From Arthrobacter alpinus (lineage in GTDB: Bacteria > Actinomycetota > Actinomycetes > Actinomycetales > Micrococcaceae), in NCBI RefSeq assembly GCF_001294625.1, contig NZ_CP012677.1, forward strand, positions 2,232,001-2,296,000: a stretch of DNA of 64,000 nucleotides, read 5' to 3'. Numbering within the stretch: position 1 is the first letter of the stretch; each line of letters begins with the position of its first letter. The notes beneath the pieces were generated by a model. It saw only the letters and a program-made list of their open reading frames with translations. It was not told the origin of the DNA and did not search any database. Shown one piece after another: positions 55,468 through 64,000 of this stretch. The translations under genes and the position numbers were made by a program.

Positions 55468-55709
55468 CGCAGCGGCTCCCTCGGCGAGGACCTGCTGGCT
55501 CTGGTGAAGATCCGGGCCTCACAAATTAACGGCTGCGCCTATTGCCTGGACATGCACGCCAAGGAAGCACGGGCAGCCATTGCCGTCACCTTGATCAGTT
55601 CCAGGGCAAGGAACTGCCGATGCTGTTGATGGCCATTTCGGCCATCAATGTTTGGAACCGGCTCGCTGCTGCCACGCATCAGGCCCTGCCGGACATGATG
55701 GAAGGGTAA
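55468..55709 (+). pseudogene. decayed AhpD-family (carboxymuconolactone decarboxylase-like) gene
   Basis: The first part reads GSLGEDLLALVKIRASQ and INGCAYCLDMHAKEARAA, with the CxxC (CAYC) redox pair and the downstream His typical of AhpD-like alkylhydroperoxidases. After a short distance the frame changes, and MLLMAISAINVWNRLAAATHQ to a TAA at 55707-55709 gives the usual C-terminal end. Roughly 50 codons are missing between the two parts and a start codon is not evident. This is a broken gene with an internal deletion and frameshift, and it is too damaged to work. No promoter was identified. Confidence 0.7.
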
Positions 55710-55789
55710 TTCGTGAACTTAAGCTTGCAATAGGATTGGTGATTCGTGCCAAATTTGGTACGTAGCGTTCACTAGTTCTTTTAGCCATC

Positions 55790-56296
55790 GTGCTCGGCTT
55801 GCTGATACCTATGACCTATCAAATAATGCCAGAGGCCTCTGTAACCCTGAAGAATTTTCAAGAACTCCGGGCCGGTGCTGGCTCGGAAGCCACAGCAAAA
55901 GCCGTAGATATCGTGGAAGACAAACGGACCACAGACGGCAAGCGGCACACCACCACAGTTTGGTACTGCCTCGTGTATGAATTTACCAACGCCTACGGGG
56001 ATACAAATCAACTGATGCAACGCATCAAATGCAGCAAAAAGGAGCCCGCGCTCAGTTCCTTTCCAGAAGTCCCCGTCGTATCTGCCACCCAGCCCGGCAA
56101 CTATGATTCCTATTGGAATTCAGATGAGTCCCAAAAGGAACTCAGTGCGACATCCGGGAACTACGTTATCTGGTTCTACGCCAGCATCGCCGCCTTTGTA
56201 CTGACAATTGCGGGAATTATTTGGATCCTTCGCGTCCGGAGCAAGCAAAAGCGTGCGGCCCGTACCGCCTCACCAGTCGAGGTAAATTTGCCCTGA
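55790..56296 (+). CDS. membrane protein of unknown function, DUF3592-like
   Basis: About 168 residues. An N-terminal hydrophobic segment (LGLLIPMTYQIM), a central soluble part with VEDKRTTDGKRHTTTVWYC and YEFTNAYGD, and a C-terminal transmembrane segment (VIWFYASIAAFVLTIAGIIW) followed by a basic tail. The DUF3592 label is a weak guess from the central pattern. The annotated GTG at 55790 has no good ribosome-binding site and cuts into the hydrophobic segment, whose sequence extends upstream in frame (SLVLLAIVLG) to a TAG at 55763. A GTG at 55746 in another frame gives VPNLVRSV before a stop, so the N-terminus may be frameshifted. The region is visibly more AT-rich than its surroundings. Confidence 0.5.
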   Translation: MLGLLIPMTYQIMPEASVTLKNFQELRAGAGSEATAKAVDIVEDKRTTDGKRHTTTVWYCLVYEFTNAYGDTNQLMQRIKCSKKEPALSSFPEVPVVSATQPGNYDSYWNSDESQKELSATSGNYVIWFYASIAAFVLTIAGIIWILRVRSKQKRAARTASPVEVNLP

Positions 56297-56329
56297 CGCG
56301 GAGCGTGTGCTGGCGTATACGCTGGCACC

Positions 56330-56956
56330 ATGACTGCAATATTTGATGAGAATTATTGGAATGATCGCTATGGCCAGCACGGTACGCTTTGGAGCGGGCA
56401 CCCCAACCCCCAGCTAGTGGCCGAGGCCTCGGATCTGGCCCCGGGAACTGCCTTGGACGTCGGCTGCGGTGAGGGCGCGGATACCGTATGGCTGGCTGAG
56501 CGCGGCTGGCAGGTCACCGCCGTCGACATTTCCAGCGTGGCTTTGGAAAAGGGCACCCTCCATGCCGCCGACCGCGAGCTAACCGGGTCGGTCATCTGGG
56601 AGCACCACGACCTTCTGGTCTGGACTCCCCCGGCATGGTCCTTTGATCTGGTGTCAGCGCAGTTCATGCACCTGCCCCGCCCGGATCGGGAACCTCTCTT
56701 TGCTCGCTTGGCAGACGCTGTTGCCCCTGGCGGGACGCTGTTGCTGGTGGGGCATTCGCCGCAGGATGTTCAGGCTGGCGTCCACGCGCATTTCGGCGCG
56801 GACCGGTTCTTCACCGCGGAGCAGATGGCTGCGGCCCTGGACCCAGCCGCATGGCAGCTCCTGGTGTCCCAAGCCCGGTCCCGAACATCGTTGGGGCCCG
56901 ACGGCCAGACCATCACCATCCACGACGAGGTCCTCCGAGCGGTGCGCCTGGCCTGA
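56330..56956 (+). CDS. class I SAM-dependent methyltransferase
   Basis: A 208-residue Rossmann-fold methyltransferase. Motif I is ALDVGCGEGADTVWLAERG near residue 38, motif II is VTAVDISSVALEKG, and the later FDLVSAQFMHLP segment fits motif IV. Substrate unknown. The start at 56330 is followed by the usual FDENYWNDRYGQHG opening of this subgroup. It is convergent with the second HNH gene. Confidence 0.9.
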   Translation: MTAIFDENYWNDRYGQHGTLWSGHPNPQLVAEASDLAPGTALDVGCGEGADTVWLAERGWQVTAVDISSVALEKGTLHAADRELTGSVIWEHHDLLVWTPPAWSFDLVSAQFMHLPRPDREPLFARLADAVAPGGTLLLVGHSPQDVQAGVHAHFGADRFFTAEQMAAALDPAAWQLLVSQARSRTSLGPDGQTITIHDEVLRAVRLA

Positions 56957-56986
56957 GGGGTCCTGCCTGCGAAGCGAGGTGAGCCG

Positions 56987-58921
56987 TCAGCATCGCCTGT
57001 TTGCCCTGCGGCTTGGCTTCCCGCGCGACGGCCCGGGAAGCGGCGGGGCCGTGGAGATGTAGCGGTGACCCGTGGGTGTGATGGTTCCAGTGCTGACCAG
57101 GCCGCCCCCGGGCACGGTGTTGCGCTCAAACGCCCAGCCCGGCGCTTCCTTGGCTTGGTTGCACGCAGTGCACAGACCCTGTCCGTTGTCGATGCTGGTG
57201 AGCCCTCCGGCGGCGTATGCCTTGACATGGTCGTATTCACGGATGGGCGCGTCGCAGTACGGTGTTTGGCAGCGCTGGTCCTGCAGGCGCAGGAATTCCT
57301 TCATCCCCTCGGGAAAGAGCCTTCCCTTTGAGTCCATGGAAATAAGCGCATTGCTGTCAGGATGGGTGAAGAGGCGTTTGAGCCAGACCCTGGGTGAGAA
57401 TCCAGCCCCGTCACCGCCGAGCACCATGCTGCGTGCCAGAGGTGCGGGAATGGGATCGTATCCGGCCAGAACGGCTGGATCATTGGCGCTCCCAAAGAGC
57501 ACACGGTCCGTCATGACCAGTTCAAGTGAAATGTTAGCTTCATCCACCGTGGTGCACAACGTCCCGGTGGCGGCCCCACCCAGCGGTGATGCCGCCTGCA
57601 GGCCAGTTGCTTCCATTGTGCCAGTCCCACCGGCCGAGACTCCCCTGTGGTCGCCCACCCCGCCAGCTCCGGCATCGCATGGCGCGTGTTCTGTGAGCCG
57701 GTGTATCAGGGCGTCGGCCATGAGCTGGCCCTTACCCCGTTCATCACCGGAGGCCTTGGCGCTTTCGGCCACCTTGGTCAGTGTTGCCAAGATTCGCACG
57801 CCCTGCCGAAGCGGAATCAGTGCGGTCAAGAAGGTCATGCCGTCTGCAGCCGGGCGAAGGGAAAGATGGCGCTCCCCCACCGCCATCTCGTGGCGTTTCA
57901 CAAACACCTGCGGGTCCAGTGCGTACGCGGCACTTCTCGTGGCCGCCGTCAACTCACGCGTCCCCATCCGCGCCAGGGCATCGCCGTCCGCGGCGATGAG
58001 TTGGTCGACCCGGAGACGGTCCTCCAACTGCAGGAAAACCGTTTCCCTGGCAATGATCCCGGCCCGGTACTCGCTGAGTTTTCCTTCCACAAACGCATTC
58101 ATGGTGTGTGGAAGTTCCCGCACCAGCACGTGCGCGAGTTCGCACAGTTGCCGGCCCCTGTGCGGGGACTCGTGCCGGGACAGGCCCACCTGCGCCGCGA
58201 TGCCCCGGCCGATGGCATTGCGGGGCATCCCGGCCTTCGCCTGGGCCAGCCGCTGCTGGCCCACAAACAAGGCTTGCGCCTGGGCCTGCACGGCGGCGAC
58301 GGCGTTCTTCGTCTCCTCCAGACGCCCGATGATCTCGATCAGGGCCGCCCCGGAGACGTCCGCACCGCAGACCTCCGCACCTGCCCCGCCCGGGCCTTTT
58401 ACCGGGCCGTTTACCGGGCCGCTACCGCGCAGGGCAAGCAACACACTCGCCGCCTGGTCCGACAGGGAACCGGCCTTGCGGGCCGCGGCCCCGACACCGG
58501 AGCTGTACTGGGCAAATTCGGCCAACGATTCGGCACTGCGGCCTTCCCTGACACCCCGGTCAAGCTCGGCCACTGCATCCTCGGCTGTGCTCCGGGCCTG
58601 GGCCGCCAGCTCGTAGGCCAGGGCGGCGTCCAACTGCGCCAGTACCACCGGGTCAAAGAACCGCGAACACGCCTCCACGAGCACACCCGCCGCCACTAGG
58701 ACCGTGCCGCAACGAACATCGAGCCCCTGATCAGCGGTTCCCGGGGTCGGAGCGGCCTCGGCAGGACTGACGCCAACGGGTGCAGCACCGGCGGCCGCAC
58801 GGGCACCCCATGGGGAGGACTCCAACCACTCCCGTACCACCATGCCCATCACCCGCCCGTTGAACCCGAACCACTGAATTAGACTATGCGTTTGAGTACC
58901 ACTTTTTTCTTTGCTACTCAT
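56987..58921 (-). CDS. HNH endonuclease with DUF222 domain, second copy
   Basis: A 644-residue protein of the same DUF222/13E12 type as the copy at 15679-17706. An N-terminal Ala-rich stretch is followed by the DUF222 region (about 90-350, for example IDQLIAADGDALARMGTRELTAA written here as DQLIAADGDALARM). The C-terminal HNH motif has CQTPYCDAPIREYDHVKAY and NGQGLCTACNQAKEAPGW. The CxxC pair and catalytic His are present, so the nuclease could be active. A short GPVNGPVKGPGG repeat lies near residue 170. The start at 58921 is provisional. Confidence 0.8.
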   Translation of the reverse strand: MSSKEKSGTQTHSLIQWFGFNGRVMGMVVREWLESSPWGARAAAGAAPVGVSPAEAAPTPGTADQGLDVRCGTVLVAAGVLVEACSRFFDPVVLAQLDAALAYELAAQARSTAEDAVAELDRGVREGRSAESLAEFAQYSSGVGAAARKAGSLSDQAASVLLALRGSGPVNGPVKGPGGAGAEVCGADVSGAALIEIIGRLEETKNAVAAVQAQAQALFVGQQRLAQAKAGMPRNAIGRGIAAQVGLSRHESPHRGRQLCELAHVLVRELPHTMNAFVEGKLSEYRAGIIARETVFLQLEDRLRVDQLIAADGDALARMGTRELTAATRSAAYALDPQVFVKRHEMAVGERHLSLRPAADGMTFLTALIPLRQGVRILATLTKVAESAKASGDERGKGQLMADALIHRLTEHAPCDAGAGGVGDHRGVSAGGTGTMEATGLQAASPLGGAATGTLCTTVDEANISLELVMTDRVLFGSANDPAVLAGYDPIPAPLARSMVLGGDGAGFSPRVWLKRLFTHPDSNALISMDSKGRLFPEGMKEFLRLQDQRCQTPYCDAPIREYDHVKAYAAGGLTSIDNGQGLCTACNQAKEAPGWAFERNTVPGGGLVSTGTITPTGHRYISTAPPLPGPSRGKPSRRANRRC

Positions 58922-59048
58922 ATTCTAAATTTGGGTACTGACATTCACCGCCCACAATGGGCCCTTTTCGAAAATCTGTGGACAACTATTTCCATCCCCG
59001 AAAGTTGTCCCCCCGCCACCGCCGTCGAACATGAAGCGGGCACACCTG

Positions 59049-59537
59049 CTAAAGCTGCAGCTTGAACCCTGCATGGGAAGGAGTAAAGCCCAAGCGTTCG
59101 TAGAAGCGGTGCGCCTCCACTCGGGACTTGTCGCTGGTCAGCTGCACCAGTGCGGCGCCGCGCTGGCGCCCCTCCCCAACAGCCCAGGAGATCATGGCAG
59201 AACCCAATCCGTTCCCGCGCAGTCCCTCATCGACCCGCACAGCCTCAATCTGCAGCCGCAGGGCACCCCCTCGGGCCAACCCGGGAATGAACGTCAACTG
59301 CATGGTCGCCACCATTGCCCCGTCGGCGGAGTCCACCACGCACAGCAGCTGGGCCGGGTCAGCATCGATGACATGAAACGCGGCAAGATAAGGTGCTCGG
59401 TGTTCGGGGGCACCCGATTCCACTGCGGCTCGCAGCTGGTCCCGGGCTATTAACTCCACAATGGGTCCGACGTCGGATCCAAGCGCCCGTCTGAGCGTGA
59501 AGTTCTGGTCGGCGAGCGCGAAGGTAGTCAGAGTCAT
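59049..59537 (-). CDS. GNAT family N-acetyltransferase
   Basis: A 162-residue GNAT acetyltransferase. The acetyl-CoA-binding core RGNGLGSAMISWAVGEGRQRG is near residue 109, followed by LTSDKSRVEAHRFYERLGF. The substrate is unknown; small-molecule or antibiotic amines are possible but nothing indicates one. It is divergent from the following membrane protein gene. Confidence 0.9.
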   Translation of the reverse strand: MTLTTFALADQNFTLRRALGSDVGPIVELIARDQLRAAVESGAPEHRAPYLAAFHVIDADPAQLLCVVDSADGAMVATMQLTFIPGLARGGALRLQIEAVRVDEGLRGNGLGSAMISWAVGEGRQRGAALVQLTSDKSRVEAHRFYERLGFTPSHAGFKLQL

Positions 59538-59601
59538 AAGTTATATCTTCCCCGCACGGTGACGATGAAGTATCTTCAGCTATCCATGACAGAGTTTGCC
59601 C

Positions 59602-60411
59602 ATGACCAAATTGATTGTCGTCCTTGCCGTGCTCGCGGCTCTGGCATGGGGAGTTACGGCTCTCGCGTCGTGGATCACCAAGAAGAAGGCACCGCTGGCC
59701 ATCACTGCCGGGCCCGGACCGCGCCAGGTGAGCGCCGCTGAGCGGAAGAAGGCCATGGTGCGCGCTCAACTGCCCACAGCGGTTGCGATCATTTTTTCGA
59801 TCATCATGTTTGTCGCATTGTTCCGGGTATCCATCGCTCTGGCCGGTCAGGTGGGCCAGGCTGGCATGGCTGTGGTGCTCACAGCAGTGTTGAGCACCAG
59901 TGGTGGGCTGCTGATGTTCTCGGCACTGCCGTCCCGTGAAAAATTGCCCGGGACACCTCAGCGCCTTGTTGCCGGGACCGCTTTCATTGTGCCCGTTGCG
60001 GCATTCCTGGCGTTCCTTGCCTGCCTGGTGGCCGCCGCATTAAGCACGCAGGTCAAGTTCGGCTGGGCCGAGAGCGTCCCACTGATCGTGGGCACCATAG
60101 TCTTGGCCGGCGCCGCATACCTGGCCTTGCGCCGTATTTCAACCACGGTGTCGTTGCCGGACCCCCGCATGGCGGCGCTGGATCGGCAATGGCGGGAAGT
60201 TTCAGCGTGCCTGCTGCTGCGCTTTACTGGCGGTGCGCTGCTGGCCTGTTTCGGCGCCACGGCCATCGTTGCCGGGCTGTCAATCATCATCACCGTTGCC
60301 GGGGCGGCACTGGCTTTAGCTGGCGCTGCGCAACTCTTTCTGGCGGCCCAAGGAGCTTTGAAAATCCGCACCACGGTCGGGGAAGGAACACCTAGCCCAA
60401 TCACCGCATAA
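59602..60411 (+). CDS. multi-pass membrane protein of unknown function
   Basis: A 269-residue protein with about seven transmembrane segments. The first is at about residues 5-25 (LIVVLAVLAALAWGVTALA) and the next after a basic loop (AAERKKAMVRAQ). I do not recognise a family. The ATG at 59602 is preferred to the TTG at 59596. The 3' end lies 13 bases before hrpA, so read-through into hrpA is possible. Confidence 0.7.
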   Translation: MTKLIVVLAVLAALAWGVTALASWITKKKAPLAITAGPGPRQVSAAERKKAMVRAQLPTAVAIIFSIIMFVALFRVSIALAGQVGQAGMAVVLTAVLSTSGGLLMFSALPSREKLPGTPQRLVAGTAFIVPVAAFLAFLACLVAAALSTQVKFGWAESVPLIVGTIVLAGAAYLALRRISTTVSLPDPRMAALDRQWREVSACLLLRFTGGALLACFGATAIVAGLSIIITVAGAALALAGAAQLFLAAQGALKIRTTVGEGTPSPITA

Positions 60412-60424
60412 ACTGGTTGGTACC

Positions 60425-63400
60425 ATGACTTTCACTATCACCTACCCTCCCGCGCTGCCGGTCTCCGAGCGTCGCGAGGACATCATGGCCGCGATCGCCG
60501 CCAACCAGGTCACCATTATCGCCGGCGAGACCGGTTCGGGAAAGACCACCCAGATCCCCAAGATGTGCGTGGAGCTGGGCCTGGCCGAGAAGGGCCTGAT
60601 CGGCCACACGCAGCCGCGCCGCCTGGCCGCCCGCACCGTCGCCGAGCGTATCGCCAGCGAGCTCGACGTCGAGATCGGCGAGGAGGTGGGCTTCCAGGTC
60701 CGCTTCACCGGCCAGGTGGGTCCGAAAACCAAGATCAAGCTCATGACCGACGGCATCCTGCTAGCGGAAATCCAGCGCGATAGGCTACTGCGCAAATACT
60801 CCGCCATCATCATCGACGAGGCCCACGAACGCTCCCTGAACATCGACTTCATCCTCGGCTACCTGCGCCAAATCCTGCCCCAGCGCCCGGATCTGAAGAT
60901 CATCATCACCTCGGCCACGATCGACCCCGAACGCTTCGCCGCCCACTTCGCCTCCCCCGACGGCCCAGCCCCCATCATCGAAGTCTCCGGGCGCACCTTC
61001 CCCGTGGACATCCGCTACCGTCCCTTGAGCGGTCCTGCCACAGGGGAGGACGACGACGAACTGGGCTCGGGCGCGGACCGTCGCCAGTTCGTAGGAGACA
61101 GGGAAGACGGGGGTAACAGTGAGGAGGACCGGGACCCGTTGGATGCGGTGTGCGACGCCGTGGACGAACTCTCCAAGGAAGCCCCCGGGGACATCTTGAT
61201 CTTCTTCTCCGGTGAACGTGAAATCCGGGATGCCGCAGATGCTCTGGCCGGCCGGGTGAAAACCAACCCGCGGCTGCGCGACGTCCAGATCCTGCCGCTA
61301 TTCGCCCGTCTGTCGCTGGCCGAACAACACGCAGTGTTCACCACGGGCAGCCGCAAGCGAATCGTGCTGGCGACCAACGTGGCCGAAACCTCGCTGACGG
61401 TGCCGGGCATCAAGTACGTGATCGACACCGGCACCGCCCGCATCTCCCGCTACTCACACCGGACCAAGGTCCAGCGACTGCCCATCGAGCGGGTCTCCCA
61501 GGCATCGGCGAACCAGCGCTCGGGCCGTTGCGGGCGCGTCTCCGACGGTATTTGCATCCGGCTGTACTCCGAGGAGGACTACAACGCCCGCAGCGAGTTC
61601 ACCGACCCGGAAATCCTGCGCACCAACCTGGCCGCCGTCATCCTCCAAATGACAGCCATGGGCGTTGCAAAGGGACCCAAGGACGTGGAAAAGTTCCCGT
61701 TCGTTCAGCCGCCGGACTCCCGCGCCATCACCGACGGCGTAACCTTGCTGCGCGAGCTGGGCGCCGTGACCGCCCAAGGCGGGATCACCGACGTCGGACG
61801 CCAGCTCTCCCAACTACCGGTGGACCCGCGACTGGGCCGGATGATCGTGGAAGCAGCCAAGCGCGGCGTGGCCGCCGAGGTTATGGTGCTCGCCGCCGCC
61901 CTCACGATTCAGGACCCGCGCGAAAGGCCCACGGACAAACAGCAGCTCGCCGCCGAAAAGCACAAACGCTTCCAGGACGAAAACTCCGACTTCACCGGGT
62001 TCCTGAATTTGTGGCGGTATATCAAGGACAAGCAGAGGGAGCTGTCCTCCAGTGCATTTAGGCGCCTGTGCAAGGCCGAATTCATCAATTACCTGCGCGT
62101 GCGCGAATGGCAGGATTTGTTCACCCAGCTCAAGCAGATGGCGAAGCCGCTAGACATCAAGGTCGCAGGCTCCAACATCGACCCGGTGGGCAACCACGAC
62201 GCCATCCACAAGTCCCTGCTGACCGGCCTGCTCAGCCATATTGGCCTCTACGATGCGCGAAAGCGTGAGTACGCCGGCGCGCGCGGCACCAGGTTCATGG
62301 TGTTTCCAGGCTCGGCCCTGTTCAAAAAGTCGCCGGACTGGGTGATGGCCGCCGAACTGGTGGAAACGTCCCGGCTGTGGGCCAGGGTGGCGGCGAAGTT
62401 CGACCCGCTGTGGGCCGAGGAGGTGGCCCCCGGACTGGTCAAACGTACCTACAGCGAGCCGCACTGGTCCAAGAAAATGGGCTCGGTCATGGCGCACGAA
62501 AAAGTCACGCTCTACGGGGTTCCGATCGTGCCCGACAGGCGCATCCAGTACAGCCGGATCGACCCGGAGCTGTGCCGTGAGATGTTCATCCAGCACGCCC
62601 TGGTGGAGGGCGACTGGCACACGAACCACAAGTTTTTCCACCGCAACCAGGCCGTACTGGCCGAGGTGGAGGAGCTGGAAACCCGCATGCGCCGCCGCGA
62701 CCTGCGTGTGGACGACGAGGCGCTCTTTGAGTTCTACGACGGGCGCGTGGGCGCCGAGGTGGTCTCCGAACGGCACTTCGACAAGTGGTGGAAGGAGGCC
62801 CGGCACGAAAACCCAGCGCTACTGGACTTTGACACGCACGTGGTCATGGCCGAGGAGCCCGCGCTCGACGAAACCGCCTTCCCCAAAATCTGGACGGAGG
62901 GCGAGTTTGTGCTGCCCCTGTCCTACGAATTCCATCCCACGGCGCCGGGCGCTGCCCCGAACCCGTCCGACGGCGTGAGTGTGCAGGTGCCGCTGTTGTT
63001 CCTGAACCAACTTCACCAGGCCCCGTTCCGTTGGCAGATTCCGGGCTTGCGCGCCGAACTGGTCACGGCGTTGATCAAGTCGCTGCCCAAGGCGGTTCGG
63101 AAGAACTTCATCCCGGCCCCTGATGTGGGCCGGCAGGCGGCCGCCGCGCTGGCGTCCGATTTCGATCCGTCAGTTGACGTGCTGGAACCTTCCCTGGAAC
63201 TGGCGCTGCGCCGGATCAAGGGCCATGTCATCCCACCCGGATCCTGGAACTGGGATGCCGTGCCCACACACCTGCGCATGACATTCTCCGTGGTGGATAA
63301 AAACGGCAAGATCCTGGAGGAGGGCCAGGACCTTTCCGCACTGCAGGCCGAGCTCGCCGGTGCCACCCGCCGGGCCATCGCCGAGTCGCTGGGCGCTACG

Positions 63401-64000
63401 CCGAAGACGGTCTCGCTCCCCAGCCGCTCCCCCCAAACGCAAGCTCCCGGCGGGTCCCTCGCGGCCGTGGGCCCAAGCGCGGGCACCGCCGGCATTCAGG
63501 AGCGTTCCGGCATCACCGAATGGGACATCGCTTCCCTGCCCCGGGAGGTCAAACGATTGGTGGCCGGGCACACCGTGACCGGTTACCCGGCTCTCGTCGA
63601 CGAAGGCGCCACTGCGGGCATCCGTATCTTCCAGCGCCAGGACGTTCAAGAATCCGCCATGCGCGGCGGCGTGATCCGCCTGCTGGCGCTGAAGGTCCCC
63701 TCTCCCGACAGGTACGTCCTGGACCACCTGAGCAACACCGAAAAGCTCACATTCAGCCAGAACCCGCACGGTTCCGTCACGGACCTGATCGCCGATTGCA
63801 CCCTCGCCACGATCGACAAGCTCACTCCTGCGCAGCTGCCATGGACGGAGAAGGACTTCCAGGCGCTGTATGAAGTCGTCAGGGCGGAACTTATTGACAC
63901 GGTGTTCTCGGTGACCGCCGTCGTCGAACGCGTCCTAGCCTCGAAACTGCGCATCGACAAGGCGCTGCGGGCCAGCAACAGCTTGCCGCTCATCAGCGCG
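60425..64000 (+). CDS. hrpA: ATP-dependent RNA helicase HrpA, 3' end missing
   Basis: The frame is open from the ATG at 60425 to the end of the window (1192 codons). Walker A is GETGSGKTTQ near residue 35, the DEAH box is IIDEAHERSLN near residue 123, and SATID follows. The middle carries an acidic insert (GEDDDELGSGADRR and EDGGNSEEDRD). Helicase motif VI region contains NQRSGRCGRVSDG. The C-terminal third carries the DUF3418-type domain of HrpA, with VVDKNGKILEEGQDLSALQ. Full-length HrpA is about 1300 residues, so roughly 100 are beyond the window. It likely acts in mRNA or ribosome rescue, as in E. coli HrpA. Confidence 0.95.
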   Translation, partial: MTFTITYPPALPVSERREDIMAAIAANQVTIIAGETGSGKTTQIPKMCVELGLAEKGLIGHTQPRRLAARTVAERIASELDVEIGEEVGFQVRFTGQVGPKTKIKLMTDGILLAEIQRDRLLRKYSAIIIDEAHERSLNIDFILGYLRQILPQRPDLKIIITSATIDPERFAAHFASPDGPAPIIEVSGRTFPVDIRYRPLSGPATGEDDDELGSGADRRQFVGDREDGGNSEEDRDPLDAVCDAVDELSKEAPGDILIFFSGEREIRDAADALAGRVKTNPRLRDVQILPLFARLSLAEQHAVFTTGSRKRIVLATNVAETSLTVPGIKYVIDTGTARISRYSHRTKVQRLPIERVSQASANQRSGRCGRVSDGICIRLYSEEDYNARSEFTDPEILRTNLAAVILQMTAMGVAKGPKDVEKFPFVQPPDSRAITDGVTLLRELGAVTAQGGITDVGRQLSQLPVDPRLGRMIVEAAKRGVAAEVMVLAAALTIQDPRERPTDKQQLAAEKHKRFQDENSDFTGFLNLWRYIKDKQRELSSSAFRRLCKAEFINYLRVREWQDLFTQLKQMAKPLDIKVAGSNIDPVGNHDAIHKSLLTGLLSHIGLYDARKREYAGARGTRFMVFPGSALFKKSPDWVMAAELVETSRLWARVAAKFDPLWAEEVAPGLVKRTYSEPHWSKKMGSVMAHEKVTLYGVPIVPDRRIQYSRIDPELCREMFIQHALVEGDWHTNHKFFHRNQAVLAEVEELETRMRRRDLRVDDEALFEFYDGRVGAEVVSERHFDKWWKEARHENPALLDFDTHVVMAEEPALDETAFPKIWTEGEFVLPLSYEFHPTAPGAAPNPSDGVSVQVPLLFLNQLHQAPFRWQIPGLRAELVTALIKSLPKAVRKNFIPAPDVGRQAAAALASDFDPSVDVLEPSLELALRRIKGHVIPPGSWNWDAVPTHLRMTFSVVDKNGKILEEGQDLSALQAELAGATRRAIAESLGATPKTVSLPSRSPQTQAPGGSLAAVGPSAGTAGIQERSGITEWDIASLPREVKRLVAGHTVTGYPALVDEGATAGIRIFQRQDVQESAMRGGVIRLLALKVPSPDRYVLDHLSNTEKLTFSQNPHGSVTDLIADCTLATIDKLTPAQLPWTEKDFQALYEVVRAELIDTVFSVTAVVERVLASKLRIDKALRASNSLPLISA

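Noticed and set aside
57072-58616. 514-codon plus-strand frame antisense to the second HNH protein
   Set aside because: Antisense shadow; the minus-strand HNH/DUF222 frame has full motifs.

Overview
The window is a 64 kb chromosomal piece of a high-GC Gram-positive bacterium. It is most likely a member of the Micrococcaceae close to Arthrobacter. The support is gene order and family content: NucS instead of an obvious MutS/MutL, HNH/DUF222 proteins, a rho gene with an Arg/Asn/Asp-rich insert, DUF3039 and DUF2550 proteins, and an order argS-lysA-hom-thrC-thrB-rho-prfA-prmC-sua5-(wecA/rfe-like)-atpI-atpBEFHAGDC-DUF2550 that matches the M. tuberculosis order as I know it. The species assignment is inference.

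Layout. 1-1724 (+): NAD salvage (pncB, cut by the window edge, and pncA). 1734-8492 (mostly -): a long palindromic terminator, an SF2 helicase, a DUF3039 protein, nagB, an ABC exporter pair and a CnoX/YbbN-like thioredoxin-TPR protein. 8565-15637: a large exported protein of unknown function, a PerM/AI-2E-type permease, an alpha/beta hydrolase, a small zinc-ribbon-like protein, nucS and nagA. 15679-17706: first HNH/DUF222 protein. 17815-21782 (-): an MprF-like lipid aminoacyltransferase translationally overlapped with an exported esterase, which together look like an aminoacyl-phosphatidylglycerol synthesis/hydrolysis pair. 21871-30237 (-): the complete F1Fo ATP synthase operon with two AtpI/AtpZ-like genes and DUF2550. 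30358-36335: envelope glycan genes (WecA-like transferase, WbpM/CapD-like dehydratase, two GlfT-like glycosyltransferases, an epimerase) set into the otherwise conserved order. 36339-48403 (-): translation, termination and aspartate-family genes.

From about 48404 to 56300 the sequence changes character. It holds a repeat cluster, an MFS gene and tRNA-Arg(CCG) with a strong terminator. It also holds a small gene broken by an in-frame TGA, a remnant resembling an alkyl sulfatase, an intact GH1 beta-glucosidase, a type I sulfatase broken by a one-base shift, an MFS gene that seems to have lost an internal segment, and a decayed AhpD-family gene. This looks like a degrading sulfoglycoside/carbohydrate island next to a tRNA. 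The remainder (56330-64000) holds a methyltransferase, a second HNH/DUF222 protein, a GNAT acetyltransferase, a membrane protein and most of hrpA, which runs off the window end.

I see no CRISPR array, no complete prophage and no intact insertion sequence. The most interesting leads are the lipid aminoacylation pair, the glycan block inserted between sua5 and the wecA-like gene, the inverted-repeat cluster upstream of argS, and the clustered gene decay beside tRNA-Arg.
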